Assembly: GCF_002119725.1 (NCBI RefSeq)
Contig: NZ_CP021109.1
Coordinates: 3,534,001-3,598,000, forward strand
Length of the DNA: 64,000 nt
Source of the DNA: Bordetella genomosp. 9
GTDB taxonomy: Bacteria > Pseudomonadota > Gammaproteobacteria > Burkholderiales > Burkholderiaceae_B
Direction of reading: 5' to 3'
The notes below the pieces were generated by a model. The model worked only from the letters and a program-made list of their open reading frames with translations. It did not search any database and had not been told where the DNA came from. Below are positions 16,293 to 27,677 of the stretch, piece by piece. Within the stretch, counting starts at the first letter, position 1. Each line of letters starts with the position of its first letter. Position numbers and translations under genes: made by a program.

Positions 16293-17186
16293 ATGTCCGT
16301 CGCCCTGCTTGTTCTGCCCGATTTTTTCCTGGTCGCGTTGGGATGGATGCTTCGGCACAAGCTGCGCTTCGAACGCGAGTTTTTCGCCGGACTCGAGCGC
16401 CTGGTGTACTTCGTGCTGTTTCCCGCGCTGCTATTCCAGGCCATCCTGCGCACGCCATTGAGCGCCGGCAGCGCGGCGCTGCTGCTGCAGGCGGTGGCCT
16501 TGGTGCTGGCCGCCGGCTACGCCGCGGCGTGGCTGGCCAGGCCGGTGCTGCGTGCGGAACCGCTGGCGCACGCGTCCGTGGCGCAATGTGCGTATCGCTT
16601 CAACACGTACATCGGGCTTGCGCTCAGCGCCAGCCTGGACGGCGCGCGCGGCCAAACCGTCATGGCGGTGCTGGTGGGGCTGGCCGTGCCGGTCGCCAAC
16701 GTCATGGCCGTGCACACGCTGGCCCGCCATAACGGCGGCAATCTGGTGCGCGAGCTGTTGCGCAATCCGCTGGTGCTGTCCACGATGGCGGGCCTGGCTT
16801 GCAACTTCGGCGGCGTGCAGCTGCCGGGGCCCGTCGATACCTTCCTGGCGCGCCTGGGCGCGGCCGCCATCGCGCTGGGGATTCTATGCGTGGGCGCCAA
16901 TCTGTCGTGGCAGGGTGGCCGCCGGCAAGGGGCGCTGATCGCCTGGATGGTTGCGGTGAAGCTCGCCGTGCTGCCGCTGGTGGCGATCGGCGTGGCGCGG
17001 CTGCTAGGGCTGCCGCCATTGGACGCACGCATGCTGCTGGTTTTTGCGGCGCTGCCGACGGCCTCGGCCAGCTATGTCCTGGCGATGCGCATGGGGGGCG
17101 ACGGCCGCCTCGTTGCGGTGGTGATTTCGCTTGGCACGTTGATTTCCGCCGCCAGCATTCCGCTGTGGCTGGCGGCGGCGGGATGA
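16293..17186 (+). CDS. AEC family transporter (auxin efflux carrier type)
   Basis: An inner-membrane permease of 297 residues with about eight to ten hydrophobic helices spread over the whole length. It starts MSVALLVLPDFFLVALGW and carries the family's FVLFPALLF helix, the AQCAYRFNTYIGLALS segment, NPLVLSTMAGL and the C-terminal LPTASASYVLAMRMGGD block. Related proteins export malonate or other small organic anions. The frame is open upstream from 16146, but ATG 16293 fits the family start. It lies head to tail against fumC and divergent from a Bug gene, which may hint at organic acid traffic; that link is inference. Confidence 0.85.
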   Translation: MSVALLVLPDFFLVALGWMLRHKLRFEREFFAGLERLVYFVLFPALLFQAILRTPLSAGSAALLLQAVALVLAAGYAAAWLARPVLRAEPLAHASVAQCAYRFNTYIGLALSASLDGARGQTVMAVLVGLAVPVANVMAVHTLARHNGGNLVRELLRNPLVLSTMAGLACNFGGVQLPGPVDTFLARLGAAAIALGILCVGANLSWQGGRRQGALIAWMVAVKLAVLPLVAIGVARLLGLPPLDARMLLVFAALPTASASYVLAMRMGGDGRLVAVVISLGTLISAASIPLWLAAAG

Positions 17187-17199
17187 GTGCGGTCCCGCG

Positions 17200-18597
<1,398 letters not shown>

Positions 18598-18720
18598 GAG
18601 GCTACTGCTCCGTGGTTCGCCCGGCGCGCGGCGTACCGGCGCACCGGAGGGGTCGAGGAAGGACAGGCGGACAAGCGGAATCGCGCCGGGGCCGCGACGG
18701 CGGGCCGCGCTTCCGCTTCC

Positions 18721-18726
18721 TATAAT
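18721..18726 (+). promoter_or_regulatory. -10 element upstream of tsaE
   Basis: A perfect TATAAT at 18721-18726, 28 bases before the tsaE ATG. No good -35 hexamer is seen at the right distance, so the promoter is only tentative. Confidence 0.45.
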
Positions 18727-18754
18727 GCCCTGTTTTTACCACTCGACCCGCGAC

Positions 18755-19288
18755 ATGTCCGCCCCGCGCAGCCTGACCCTGCACCTGCCCGACGAAGCCG
18801 CCACCGACGCGCTGGCGCACCGGCTCGCGCCGCTGCTGAACGGCGCGGCGGGCGCGCCGGCGGGGGGCCGCGTCCACCTGTCCGGCGACCTGGGCGCTGG
18901 GAAAACGGCCTTCGTCCGGGCCCTGTTGCGCCAAAGCGGCATCCAGGGGCGGATCAAGAGTCCCAGCTATGCCTTGCTTGAAACCTATAAAGTTTCTAAC
19001 TTATACTTCTATCACTTTGATTTTTATAGGTTTAGCGATCCGCGCGAGTGGCTGGACGCGGGATTCCGCGATTTATTGCGGGACGATGCGGTCGTATTGA
19101 TCGAATGGCCTGAGAAGGCGGAGGGCCTGCTGCCCCCGCCGGATCTGCACATTTCCCTGGCCTATGCCGGCCCAGGACGCGATGCCACGTTGACCGCGTA
19201 CACCGCTCGAGGGCAACTATGGCTGAACGCGATTGTCCCCCCCCAGGCGTCCCCCGCTCCCGCGGCGCCATGTCCCGGCGCCGGCTGA
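18755..19288 (+). CDS. tsaE: tRNA threonylcarbamoyladenosine biosynthesis ATPase TsaE
   Basis: ATPase partner of TsaBD in making t6A at position 37 of ANN-decoding tRNAs. The 177-residue product has the P-loop GDLGAGKT at 44-51, IKSPSYALLETY, FYHFDFYRFSDPREWLDAGF and LIEWPEKAEGLLP, all typical of the family. ATG 18755 was chosen from the family start; the frame is open upstream. The stretch 18979-19036 is strikingly AT-rich for this genome. The last 70 bases overlap the start of amiC in another frame, as often seen for tsaE-amiC pairs, pointing to a shared transcript. Confidence 0.93.
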   Translation: MSAPRSLTLHLPDEAATDALAHRLAPLLNGAAGAPAGGRVHLSGDLGAGKTAFVRALLRQSGIQGRIKSPSYALLETYKVSNLYFYHFDFYRFSDPREWLDAGFRDLLRDDAVVLIEWPEKAEGLLPPPDLHISLAYAGPGRDATLTAYTARGQLWLNAIVPPQASPAPAAPCPGAG

Positions 19289-20601
19289 TCGGCGCCGCAG
19301 CCACGCTGCTCGTCCTCCCCGTCATTCCCCGCCTGGCGCAGGCCGCGACCATTCTGGCCGTGCGTACCTGGCCCGCCGATGAATACACCCGCGTCACGCT
19401 GGAACTCGATAGCGAGTTGAAGGCGGAGCAGTTCACCCTGGAGAACCCGGACCGTCTGGTGGTCGACATCGAAGGCCTTTCCATGAGCGCTTCGCTGAAC
19501 GACCTGGCGGCAAAGATCCGCGACGGCGACCCGTATATCCGCTCGCTGCGCATCGCGCAGAACCGGCCGAACGTCGTCCGTCTGGTCTTCGACCTGAAGC
19601 AACCCGTGGCGCCGCAGATCTTCACGTTGAAGCCCGTCGCCGACTATCAATACCGGCTGGTGCTGGATCTGTATCCCAAGATCGCGCAGGACCCCTTGCT
19701 GGCGATCCTGAAGAAACCGCCGCCGCCCGATGTCGACGATCCCCTGGCGCGCATTCTCGAGGACATCTCGCGCAACCCGCCGGGGCCCAATACCGCGACG
19801 ATTCCGTCCTCGCCCACGCCCCTGCCCTCGCCGCAGCCGCCGGCGGTCGCGTTGCCCCGCCCATCGGACACCCCCAAGCTGGGCCGCAAGCGCATGCTGA
19901 CCATCGCGCTGGACCCGGGACACGGCGGCGAGGATCCCGGCGCGAGCGGGCGCACGGGATTGCGCGAGAAAGACGTGGTGCTGCGCATTGCCCATCGCCT
20001 GAAGGCCTTGATCGACGCGCAGCCCAACATGCGGGCCTATCTGACGCGCGACGACGACTATTTCGTCCCTCTGCACGTGCGCGTGCAGAAGGCCCGTCGC
20101 GTGCGCGCCGACCTGTTCGTGTCCATACACGCCGATGCCTGGATCAAGCCCACGGCCAGCGGCTCTTCCGTGTTCGCCCTGTCCCAGCGGGGCGCTTCCA
20201 GCGCGGCGGCGCGCTGGCTGGCGAACAAGGAGAACGCGGCCGACCTGATCGGCGGCGTCAACCTGGGCGCGCATGACGAACAAGTGGCGAAGGTGCTGCT
20301 GGATTTGTCCACGACCGCGCAGATTCACGACTCGCTGAAGCTCGGCACGGTGCTTCTGGAAGAGATCAAGAAGATCAACCGGCTGCACAAGGACAGCGTG
20401 GAACAGGCGGGCTTCGCGGTGCTGAAAGCGCCCGATATTCCGTCGATCCTGGTGGAGACGGCGTTCATCAGCAATCCGAACGAAGAGGCGCTGTTGAAAT
20501 CGAGCTCGCACCAGGACAAGCTGGCGATGGCGATGTTCACGGGCATCCAGCGCTACCTGACGACCAATCCGCCGCTGGCGCGCGTCGGCGACGTCAGTTG
20601 A
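19219..20601 (+). CDS. amiC: N-acetylmuramoyl-L-alanine amidase with AMIN domain (AmiC type)
   Basis: Zinc amidase that removes stem peptides from septal peptidoglycan for daughter-cell separation. The 460-residue protein has a Tat-type signal (SRRRLIG followed by a hydrophobic stretch to about residue 42), an AMIN targeting domain (about 45-155), a Pro-rich linker (about 165-222) and an Amidase_3 domain from 226. Zinc and catalytic residues are visible: H235, E250, H304 and E413. It overlaps tsaE by 70 bases. ATG 19219 is the first start; Met18 directly before SRRR is a possible alternative. Activation by a NlpD/EnvC-like partner is expected from the family. Confidence 0.93.
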   Translation: MAERDCPPPGVPRSRGAMSRRRLIGAAATLLVLPVIPRLAQAATILAVRTWPADEYTRVTLELDSELKAEQFTLENPDRLVVDIEGLSMSASLNDLAAKIRDGDPYIRSLRIAQNRPNVVRLVFDLKQPVAPQIFTLKPVADYQYRLVLDLYPKIAQDPLLAILKKPPPPDVDDPLARILEDISRNPPGPNTATIPSSPTPLPSPQPPAVALPRPSDTPKLGRKRMLTIALDPGHGGEDPGASGRTGLREKDVVLRIAHRLKALIDAQPNMRAYLTRDDDYFVPLHVRVQKARRVRADLFVSIHADAWIKPTASGSSVFALSQRGASSAAARWLANKENAADLIGGVNLGAHDEQVAKVLLDLSTTAQIHDSLKLGTVLLEEIKKINRLHKDSVEQAGFAVLKAPDIPSILVETAFISNPNEEALLKSSSHQDKLAMAMFTGIQRYLTTNPPLARVGDVS

Positions 20602-20706
20602 TTCCCGTGCCGGGGCGGCGGCCGGCCGGTCCGCCGTTCCGCCGTTCCGCCGTTCGCGCGCCCGCGGGCGTGGCGCTGCCCGGCTCAAGCCCGGCGGCCC
20701 GCCGCT

Positions 20707-21366
20707 TCAGGACTTGCGGGCGCCCGCTACGCCGCCCTGGCGGCGGCGCAAGAACTTCCAGATACCCGCAAGCACCAGGGGCAGAATCGCCGCCGCCAGG
20801 CCGACCAGCACGATCAGGTTCAGGTGCTCCTTGATCAGCGGGATGTTGCCGAAGAAATACCCGGCCGTGACCAGGCTGCCGACCCACAGCACGGCGCCGG
20901 TGATATTGAACAGCTGGAACCGCGCCACGCTCATTTCCGCCACGCCGGCCACGAAGGGGGCGAAGGTGCGCACGAGCGGGATGAAGCGCGACAGGACGAT
21001 GGTCTTGCCGCCATGCTTTTCGTAGAACGCGTGGGTGCGCATCAGGGCGGAGCGGTCCAGGAACCGCACATTCATGGAAAACACGCGCGGGCCGATATAC
21101 CGCCCGACAGCGTAGTTCAGCGTGTTGCCCGTGATCGCCGCCACGATCAGCAGAATCGCGAGCAGCAGGGGGTCGATATGCCCGGACGCGCCGAAGGCGC
21201 CTGCGATGAACAACAGGGAATCGCCCGGCAGAAACGGCAGGACGACGAAGCCCGTCTCGCCGAAAACGATCAGAAACAGGACCAGATAGACCCAGGAGCC
21301 ATACTTGGCGACCCAGAGGCCCAGCGTCTGGTCGATATGCAGCACCATGTTGAGTAAGTCGAGCAT
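20707..21366 (-). CDS. DedA family inner-membrane protein
   Basis: A 219-residue DedA/SNARE-associated family protein, implicated in lipid-carrier flipping and membrane homeostasis. It shows the early [20 protein letters not shown] helix and the [17 protein letters not shown] signature. The core [17 protein letters not shown] and [14 protein letters not shown] segment follows, with several helices to the C-terminus. The frame continues upstream antisense to mutL, but ATG 21366 matches the family start. It is divergent from mutL with about 100 bases between starts. Confidence 0.9.
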   Translation of the reverse strand: MLDLLNMVLHIDQTLGLWVAKYGSWVYLVLFLIVFGETGFVVLPFLPGDSLLFIAGAFGASGHIDPLLLAILLIVAAITGNTLNYAVGRYIGPRVFSMNVRFLDRSALMRTHAFYEKHGGKTIVLSRFIPLVRTFAPFVAGVAEMSVARFQLFNITGAVLWVGSLVTAGYFFGNIPLIKEHLNLIVLVGLAAAILPLVLAGIWKFLRRRQGGVAGARKS

Positions 21367-21468
21367 GCGGGCGAGGACCGAAGTTGCGAGAAGTTGCGCA
21401 TCGCCCCGGACTATAGCCGACCCGGCACCCCGGCTAAAATCTTCCGCACATTCTCCGCCGCCCCGCCC

Positions 21469-23526
21469 ATGTCCGAACGCCGACCCATTGCCGCCCTGCC
21501 CGACCTGTTGATCAGCCAGATCGCCGCGGGCGAGGTCATCGAACGCCCCGCCTCGGTGCTGAAGGAACTGCTGGAAAACGCCATCGATGCGGGCGCCCGC
21601 GCCATTGAAGTGCGGCTGGAGGGCGGCGGCATCCGCCGTATCGCCGTCACCGACGACGGGGGCGGCATTCCCCCGGAAGAGCTGCCCCTGGCGCTGCGCC
21701 GCCATGCCACCAGCAAGATCGCCACGCTGGGCGAGCTGGAAGCCGTGGCCTCCATGGGTTTCCGCGGCGAGGCGTTGGCTTCCATCGCCTCGGTCGCGCA
21801 GCTGACGCTGATTTCCCGCACGCGCGACGGCGATCATGCCTGGCAGATCGACGCGGGCAGCGGCGAGCTGGCGCCGGCCTCCGGGCCGCCGGGCACGACC
21901 GTCGATGTGCGACAGTTGTTCGACGCCGTGCCGGCCCGGCGCAAGTTCCTGCGATCCGAGGCCACCGAATTCGGGCATTGCCTGGACGCGCTGGAGCGCA
22001 TCGCGCTGGCGCATCCCGGCATCGCGTTTCGCCTGTTTCATCATGATCGCGCGCATCGGCAGTGGCTGCCGGCCGCGCCGGCGCAGCGCATCCGGGACGT
22101 GCTGGGGGCTGAATTCGCCGATCACGGCCTTGCCGTCGGCCGTGCCCTGGGGCCGGTCGAACTTTCCGGCATGATCACCCGTCCCACCGCGGCCCGCGCG
22201 CGCGCAGACCGGCAATACCTGTACGTGAACGGCCGCTTCGTACGCGACCGCACCGTCAGCCATGCGTTGCGCAGCGCCTATGCGGACGTGCTGCACGGCG
22301 ACCGCCAGCCGGCTTATGTGCTGTTTCTGAACATCGACCCCGCCGCGGTGGACGTCAACGTTCATCCGGCAAAGCACGAGGTCCGCTTCCGCGATAGCGG
22401 CGCGGTGCACCGCTTCGTGTCCCAGGCGGTATCGGACGCGCTCGCGCAGACAGGGGGCCAGCACCTTACAAGCGGGGCTGGCATTCCTCAGGCAGCGCCC
22501 GCCACGCCGGGCGTGGCCGCCGGCGGCGCGCCGACATCGGGGGCGCGGGACGCCGTAGAGGCCGGAATCGCAGCGCCGGCCGTCTTCACCGCGGAAAGCG
22601 CCGCCCATGCCGCCGCGCCGGGCCCAGGCATGGCGTCAAGCTATCGAGCCGGCGCTTCGTCTCCGTCCTCCCAACGGCCCCATACCCAAATGCCGTTCCG
22701 CCTGCACGGCGCCCATGGCGGCGGCGGTTCCGCGGATTGGCAAAGTCTGTACCGGCCGCTCGAGCACGATGGTGCGCATGCCGCGCCATCCGGCCACGGC
22801 GGTCCGGGCCTTGCCGACGGCGCGGCGGGTAGCGGTTCGGGCGGATCGATCCCCGACGGCTACGCCATGGCGCCCACCCCGGGCGACGCGCCGTCCTTGC
22901 GTGAGCCGGGGCCGGGCAACGCCGCCCTGCCCGCCGACGAAGAATTCCCGCTGGGAATGGCGCTGGGCCAGCTGCATGGCATCTACATCCTTGCGCAGAA
23001 CGCTCGGGGCCTGGTGCTGGTCGATATGCACGCCGCTCACGAACGCGTGGTGTACGAGCAATTGAAGCGCGCGCTGGACGCGCGCAGCATGCCGCGTCAG
23101 GATCTCCTGGTGCCCGTGGTTTTCAATGCCCCGGAAAAGGACGTGGCGCTGGTCGAGGAATGCGAGACGCAGCTGGAGGAACTGGGTTTCCGCATGCGTC
23201 CCGCTGGGCCGGCCTCGATCGCGGTGCGCTCCGTGCCCGCGCTGTTGGCCCGCGGCGATGTGGAATCGCTGGCCCGCGCGGTGCTGCGCGACCTGGCGGC
23301 AGTGGGGGTGTCGCGCCTGCTGACCGAACAACGCAACGAACTGCTGGCCACGATGGCCTGCCATGGCTCGGTGCGCGCCAACCGCCGGCTCACCATAGAA
23401 GAAATGAACGCGCTGCTGCGCCGCATGGAAGCCACCGAACGCGCCGACCAGTGCAATCACGGCCGTCCCACCTGGGTGCAGTGGACGGTCGGCGAACTGG
23501 ACCGGCTGTTCCTGCGCGGTCAATAG
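21469..23526 (+). CDS. mutL: DNA mismatch repair protein MutL
   Basis: Matchmaker of mismatch repair linking MutS to strand incision. The GHKL ATPase domain starts at ATG 21469 with [21 protein letters not shown] and GFRGEAL. A long Ala/Gly/Pro-rich linker (about residues 335-500) precedes the C-terminal dimerisation domain. At residues 519-530 the sequence [12 protein letters not shown] fits the metal-binding endonuclease motif DQHA(X)2E(X)4E except for Met in place of Gln. This agrees with organisms that lack MutH. Length 685 aa. miaA follows 20 bases later, the usual mutL-miaA pair. Confidence 0.96.
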   Translation: MSERRPIAALPDLLISQIAAGEVIERPASVLKELLENAIDAGARAIEVRLEGGGIRRIAVTDDGGGIPPEELPLALRRHATSKIATLGELEAVASMGFRGEALASIASVAQLTLISRTRDGDHAWQIDAGSGELAPASGPPGTTVDVRQLFDAVPARRKFLRSEATEFGHCLDALERIALAHPGIAFRLFHHDRAHRQWLPAAPAQRIRDVLGAEFADHGLAVGRALGPVELSGMITRPTAARARADRQYLYVNGRFVRDRTVSHALRSAYADVLHGDRQPAYVLFLNIDPAAVDVNVHPAKHEVRFRDSGAVHRFVSQAVSDALAQTGGQHLTSGAGIPQAAPATPGVAAGGAPTSGARDAVEAGIAAPAVFTAESAAHAAAPGPGMASSYRAGASSPSSQRPHTQMPFRLHGAHGGGGSADWQSLYRPLEHDGAHAAPSGHGGPGLADGAAGSGSGGSIPDGYAMAPTPGDAPSLREPGPGNAALPADEEFPLGMALGQLHGIYILAQNARGLVLVDMHAAHERVVYEQLKRALDARSMPRQDLLVPVVFNAPEKDVALVEECETQLEELGFRMRPAGPASIAVRSVPALLARGDVESLARAVLRDLAAVGVSRLLTEQRNELLATMACHGSVRANRRLTIEEMNALLRRMEATERADQCNHGRPTWVQWTVGELDRLFLRGQ

Positions 23527-23546
23527 CAAACGCGCCCACGCACCGC

Positions 23547-24500
23547 ATGACACCCCGTCCCATCCTTTGCCTGACCGGCCCCACCGCGGCCGGCAAAAGC
23601 GCCGCCACGCTGGCATTGGCGCGCCGCTGGCCGATCGAGATCATCAATGTCGACTCGGCCACCATCTACCGCGGCATGGACATCGGCACCGCCAAGCCCA
23701 GCGCCGAAGAGCGCGAGCGCGTGCCACAGCATCTGCTGGACATCCGGGACCCCGCGCAGAACTATTCCGCCGCGGACTTCCGGGCCGACGCGCTGCGCCT
23801 GATCGACGCGATTCATGAGCGGGGCCGCATGCCGGTGCTTGCCGGCGGCACCATGCTGTACTTCAAGGCCCTGCGCGAAGGCTTGGACGACCTGCCGTCG
23901 GCGGATCCCGCCCTGCGTACGGAACTGGAACGGCGCGCCGCCGACGCCGGATGGCCGGCCATGCACCAAGAGCTGGCCCGCCTGGACCCCGTCACTGCGG
24001 CGCGTCTGGCCCCCAACGACAGCCAGCGGATACAGCGGGCGCTGGAAGTCTGCCTGGTCAGCGGGCAACCCATGTCCGCCCTGCTCCAACGCGCGGCCAG
24101 GCAGCGGGCGCAATCCGGCGGCGCGCCGCAAACGCAGCGATACGTCACGATCAGCCTGGAGCCATCGGACCGATCGGCTTTGCACGCGCGCATCGCGCAG
24201 CGCTTCGACCTCATGCTGGCGCAAGGGTTGATCGATGAAGTGCGCGCCCTGCGGGCCCGTGGGGACTTGCATGCGGGTCTGCCATCCGTACGTTGCGTGG
24301 GGTACCGGCAGATGTGGAGCTATCTCGAGGGCGAGATGGATCTGGAGGAGGCGCGCGCCAGCGGCATCGCCGCTACCCGCCAGCTCGCCAAGCGCCAGCT
24401 CACGTGGCTGCGCGCACAGCCGGATCGCATGGTGGTGGACTGCCTGGCGCCCGACGCGGCCGACCAGGTGATACGCGCGTGGGCCGAAGTGCTCGGCTGA
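23547..24500 (+). CDS. miaA: tRNA dimethylallyltransferase
   Basis: Adds the isopentenyl group to A37 of tRNAs reading UNN codons. The 317-residue protein has the P-loop GPTAAGKS at 11-18, [19 protein letters not shown], the HLLDIRDP motif, [10 protein letters not shown], and the C-terminal [12 protein letters not shown] and [13 protein letters not shown] blocks. ATG 23547 is chosen at the family start. It lies 20 bases after mutL and is probably cotranscribed. It is convergent with purM. Confidence 0.96.
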   Translation: MTPRPILCLTGPTAAGKSAATLALARRWPIEIINVDSATIYRGMDIGTAKPSAEERERVPQHLLDIRDPAQNYSAADFRADALRLIDAIHERGRMPVLAGGTMLYFKALREGLDDLPSADPALRTELERRAADAGWPAMHQELARLDPVTAARLAPNDSQRIQRALEVCLVSGQPMSALLQRAARQRAQSGGAPQTQRYVTISLEPSDRSALHARIAQRFDLMLAQGLIDEVRALRARGDLHAGLPSVRCVGYRQMWSYLEGEMDLEEARASGIAATRQLAKRQLTWLRAQPDRMVVDCLAPDAADQVIRAWAEVLG

Positions 24501-24526
24501 CGCACGCGAAGCGTTCCAGAACGTGG

Positions 24527-24556
24527 AAAAACGCCGGGCCGCGCAGAGGCGGCCCG
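24527..24556 (-). terminator. Intrinsic terminator of purM
   Basis: CGGGCCG (24535-24541) and CGGCCCG (24550-24556) form a hairpin. Read on the minus strand it is followed by GCG and five T residues. It lies about 55 bases after the purM stop, in the gap to the convergent miaA. Confidence 0.6.
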
Positions 24557-24612
24557 TATCGATGGAACGCAGGGCGCCGACTGCCGCCCGCGCTCCGGCC
24601 CGAATGCGCGGC

Positions 24613-25662
<1,050 letters not shown>

Positions 25663-25860
25663 GAGAAAAACCGTGGGGTGTGTAAAAATTGCGGGATTTT
25701 TTCGAGTCAGCTTTCCGGATTTTACGATGAGCCCACCCATTCCACGCCGCACGGGCCGCGGACGGTCGATCCGTCGCGCGATCTCCGCTGCGGGCGGCCG
25801 CCACGGCGCCCTTTGCCGCGCCGGCCGGCCGGCGCCGAGGGGTGGAGCCATGCCCGCCCC

Positions 25861-26562
25861 ATGAATCGCCAGCTGCTGCTAGATGTCCTTCCCGAGCCGG
25901 CGCCATCGCTGGGCAACTACATCGCGGGCCCCAACGGGCAGGCGCTGGAAGCGGCACGCCAGTTGGCGCCGGGACGGGCGCTGTACCTGTGGGGCCAGGC
26001 CGGCTGCGGCCGCACGCATCTGCTGCGCGCCATCGCCGCCACGCCGGAAGGACGCTACGTGAGCGCCGACGAGGCCGGCGCCGAACTGGCCATGCTCGCG
26101 CAGCGCGAACCGGACGACCGCATGCCGCCCATCGTGGCGGTGGATGACCTGCACCGGATGAGCGAGACCGGACAGGCGGCCCTGTTTGCCCTGTACAATC
26201 GCTGGCGCGAGTCGGCGGCCACGCAACATGCCTTCGCGCTGGCCGTCGCGGGCGACCGCGCGCCCCTGGCGATGCCGCTGCGCGAAGACCTTCGCACCCG
26301 GTTGGGCTGGGACCTGGTCTTCCGTCTGGATCCGCTTTCAGACGCCGACAAACTGGCCGCGCTGGCGGCGCAGGCCGCCGAACGCGGACTGCAACTGGCG
26401 CCGGAAGTCATCAACTGGATGCTGACGCATTACGAGCGCGACATGCGGCGCCTGGCCGCCCTGCTCGACGCGCTGGACCGCTATTCGCTGGCCACGCGCC
26501 GCCCCCTGACCATACCGCTGCTGCGCGCGATGCTGGCGGACCCCGATACCCCTACCTCATGA
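25861..26562 (+). CDS. hda: DnaA-homologous regulatory inactivator Hda
   Basis: AAA+ protein that, with the beta clamp, stimulates ATP hydrolysis by DnaA after initiation. The 233-residue protein carries an N-terminal QLLLDVL segment that resembles the clamp-binding motif QLxLxL. It then has the P-loop-like GQAGCGRTH (45-53, Arg replacing the usual Lys), [17 protein letters not shown], and the sensor part with [17 protein letters not shown]. It is shorter than DnaA and lacks domain IV. It overlaps the next gene by four bases (ATGA), so both are cotranslated. Confidence 0.88.
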   Translation: MNRQLLLDVLPEPAPSLGNYIAGPNGQALEAARQLAPGRALYLWGQAGCGRTHLLRAIAATPEGRYVSADEAGAELAMLAQREPDDRMPPIVAVDDLHRMSETGQAALFALYNRWRESAATQHAFALAVAGDRAPLAMPLREDLRTRLGWDLVFRLDPLSDADKLAALAAQAAERGLQLAPEVINWMLTHYERDMRRLAALLDALDRYSLATRRPLTIPLLRAMLADPDTPTS

Positions 26563-27257
26563 CTGCTGCACGCCTGGCTCTCTTCGATCTCGATCACACG
26601 CTGCTGCCCCTGGACAGCGACTACCAATGGGCGGACTTCCTGGCCCGCACCGGCCGGGCGGGCGATCCCGAAGAAGCGCGGGCGCGCAACGAGGACCTGA
26701 TGGAGCGCTACAACCGCGGCGAGCTGACGGCGCAGCAGTCCGCGGAATTCATGCTGGGGCTCCTGGCGGCGCACACGCCCTTCGACCTGGCCCGCTGGCA
26801 CGAGGAATACATGGCCGAAGTCATCCGGCCGGCCATCGGGCTGGCCGCCGTGCGTTTGGTGCAGGACCATCTGGCCGCCGGCGACCTGTGCGCCATCGTC
26901 ACGGCCACCAACCACTTCGTCACGGCGCCCATCGCCCGCGCCTTCGGCGTGCCGAACCTGATCGCGACCATTCCCGAGTATGTGGCGGGACGCTATACGG
27001 GCCGCATTGAAGGCACGCCCAGCTTCAAGGAAGGCAAGGTGACCCGCGTGCATGACTGGCTCGCCGCAATGGGGCTGACGCTTGCGGATTTTTCCGAAAC
27101 GTTTTTTTATAGCGACTCCATCAACGACGTCCCGTTGCTGGAGGCGGTCAGCCAGCCGGTCGCGACCAATCCCAGCCCCGCACTGCGCGACATCGCGCAC
27201 TCGCGCGGCTGGCGCGTGCTTGAGCTGTTTGCCCATATGGAAGATGAGAAGTCATAG
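26559..27257 (+). CDS. HAD-IB family phosphatase
   Basis: A 232-residue haloacid dehalogenase-superfamily hydrolase, subfamily IB (SerB-like). The nucleophile motif FDLDHTLL carries D10 and D12. Motif II is in IVTATNHFV, motif III is the Lys in SFKEGKV, and motif IV is YSDSINDVPLL. The cap region contains AEFMLGLL and RWHEEYM, typical of the TIGR01490-type family often found in this position. The true substrate (phosphoserine, histidinol phosphate or another) cannot be assigned. It starts inside the hda stop codon and precedes a repeat-rich gap and pcnB. Confidence 0.85.
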   Translation: MTAARLALFDLDHTLLPLDSDYQWADFLARTGRAGDPEEARARNEDLMERYNRGELTAQQSAEFMLGLLAAHTPFDLARWHEEYMAEVIRPAIGLAAVRLVQDHLAAGDLCAIVTATNHFVTAPIARAFGVPNLIATIPEYVAGRYTGRIEGTPSFKEGKVTRVHDWLAAMGLTLADFSETFFYSDSINDVPLLEAVSQPVATNPSPALRDIAHSRGWRVLELFAHMEDEKS

Positions 27258-27263
27258 CCCACT

Positions 27264-27480
27264 CCCGAAGCGCTTGCGCGCTTCCCCCTCGAGGGGGCGC
27301 GCCTGCGGACCGGCAAAGCCGGATCCGCGGCGCCCCGATCGGGCGGCACCTGTGCGTTCACGGGGGGACGCTGGCGGACCGGCAGAGCCGGATCCGCGGC
27401 GCCCCGATGGGGCGGCACCCGTGCGCTCAAGGGGGCGACGCTGGCGGACCGGCGAAGCCGGATCCGCGGCGTCCCCGGCC
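27264..27480 (+). repeat. Three tandem copies of a ~70-bp palindromic dispersed repeat
   Basis: The palindrome GCGGACCGGC-xxx-GCCGGATCCGC occurs at 27305-27328, 27374-27397 and 27444-27467, a period of 69-70 bases. Each is followed by GGCG(C/T)CCC and flanked by GGGGGCG-like runs. The first unit is preceded by CCGAAGCGC and CGCGCTTCCCCC. The same unit in reverse orientation occurs at 52530-52620. It is a REP-like family and a likely feature of this genus. Confidence 0.8.
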
Positions 27481-27677
27481 GGGTTGCGCCGGATTCGTGC
27501 GGCGGGCGGCGTCAGGATGCACAGAATGAGCTTTCACGCCAACAGCAGTGCAGGTTTCGCGTTCAAGCGGGTGACTCGGCAAAGAAGCGGAAAAAGCCGA
27601 TTTGCTGTGTCGCCAATCGAGCTTTATCCATCTCAAGCGGTGCGGGTGGCGCGCAGCGCCATGGAGCACTGAAGTCC
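27481..27677. other. Upstream region of pcnB
   Basis: About 200 bases between the repeat array and pcnB with no gene. CGGCAAAGAAGCGGAAAAAGCCG near 27580 is a small imperfect hairpin. No clear promoter hexamers were recognised. Confidence 0.35.

Noticed and set aside
21367..22608. Extended minus-strand frame joined to the DedA gene
   Set aside because: The extra 414 codons are antisense to mutL; DedA proteins start at the Met encoded at 21366.
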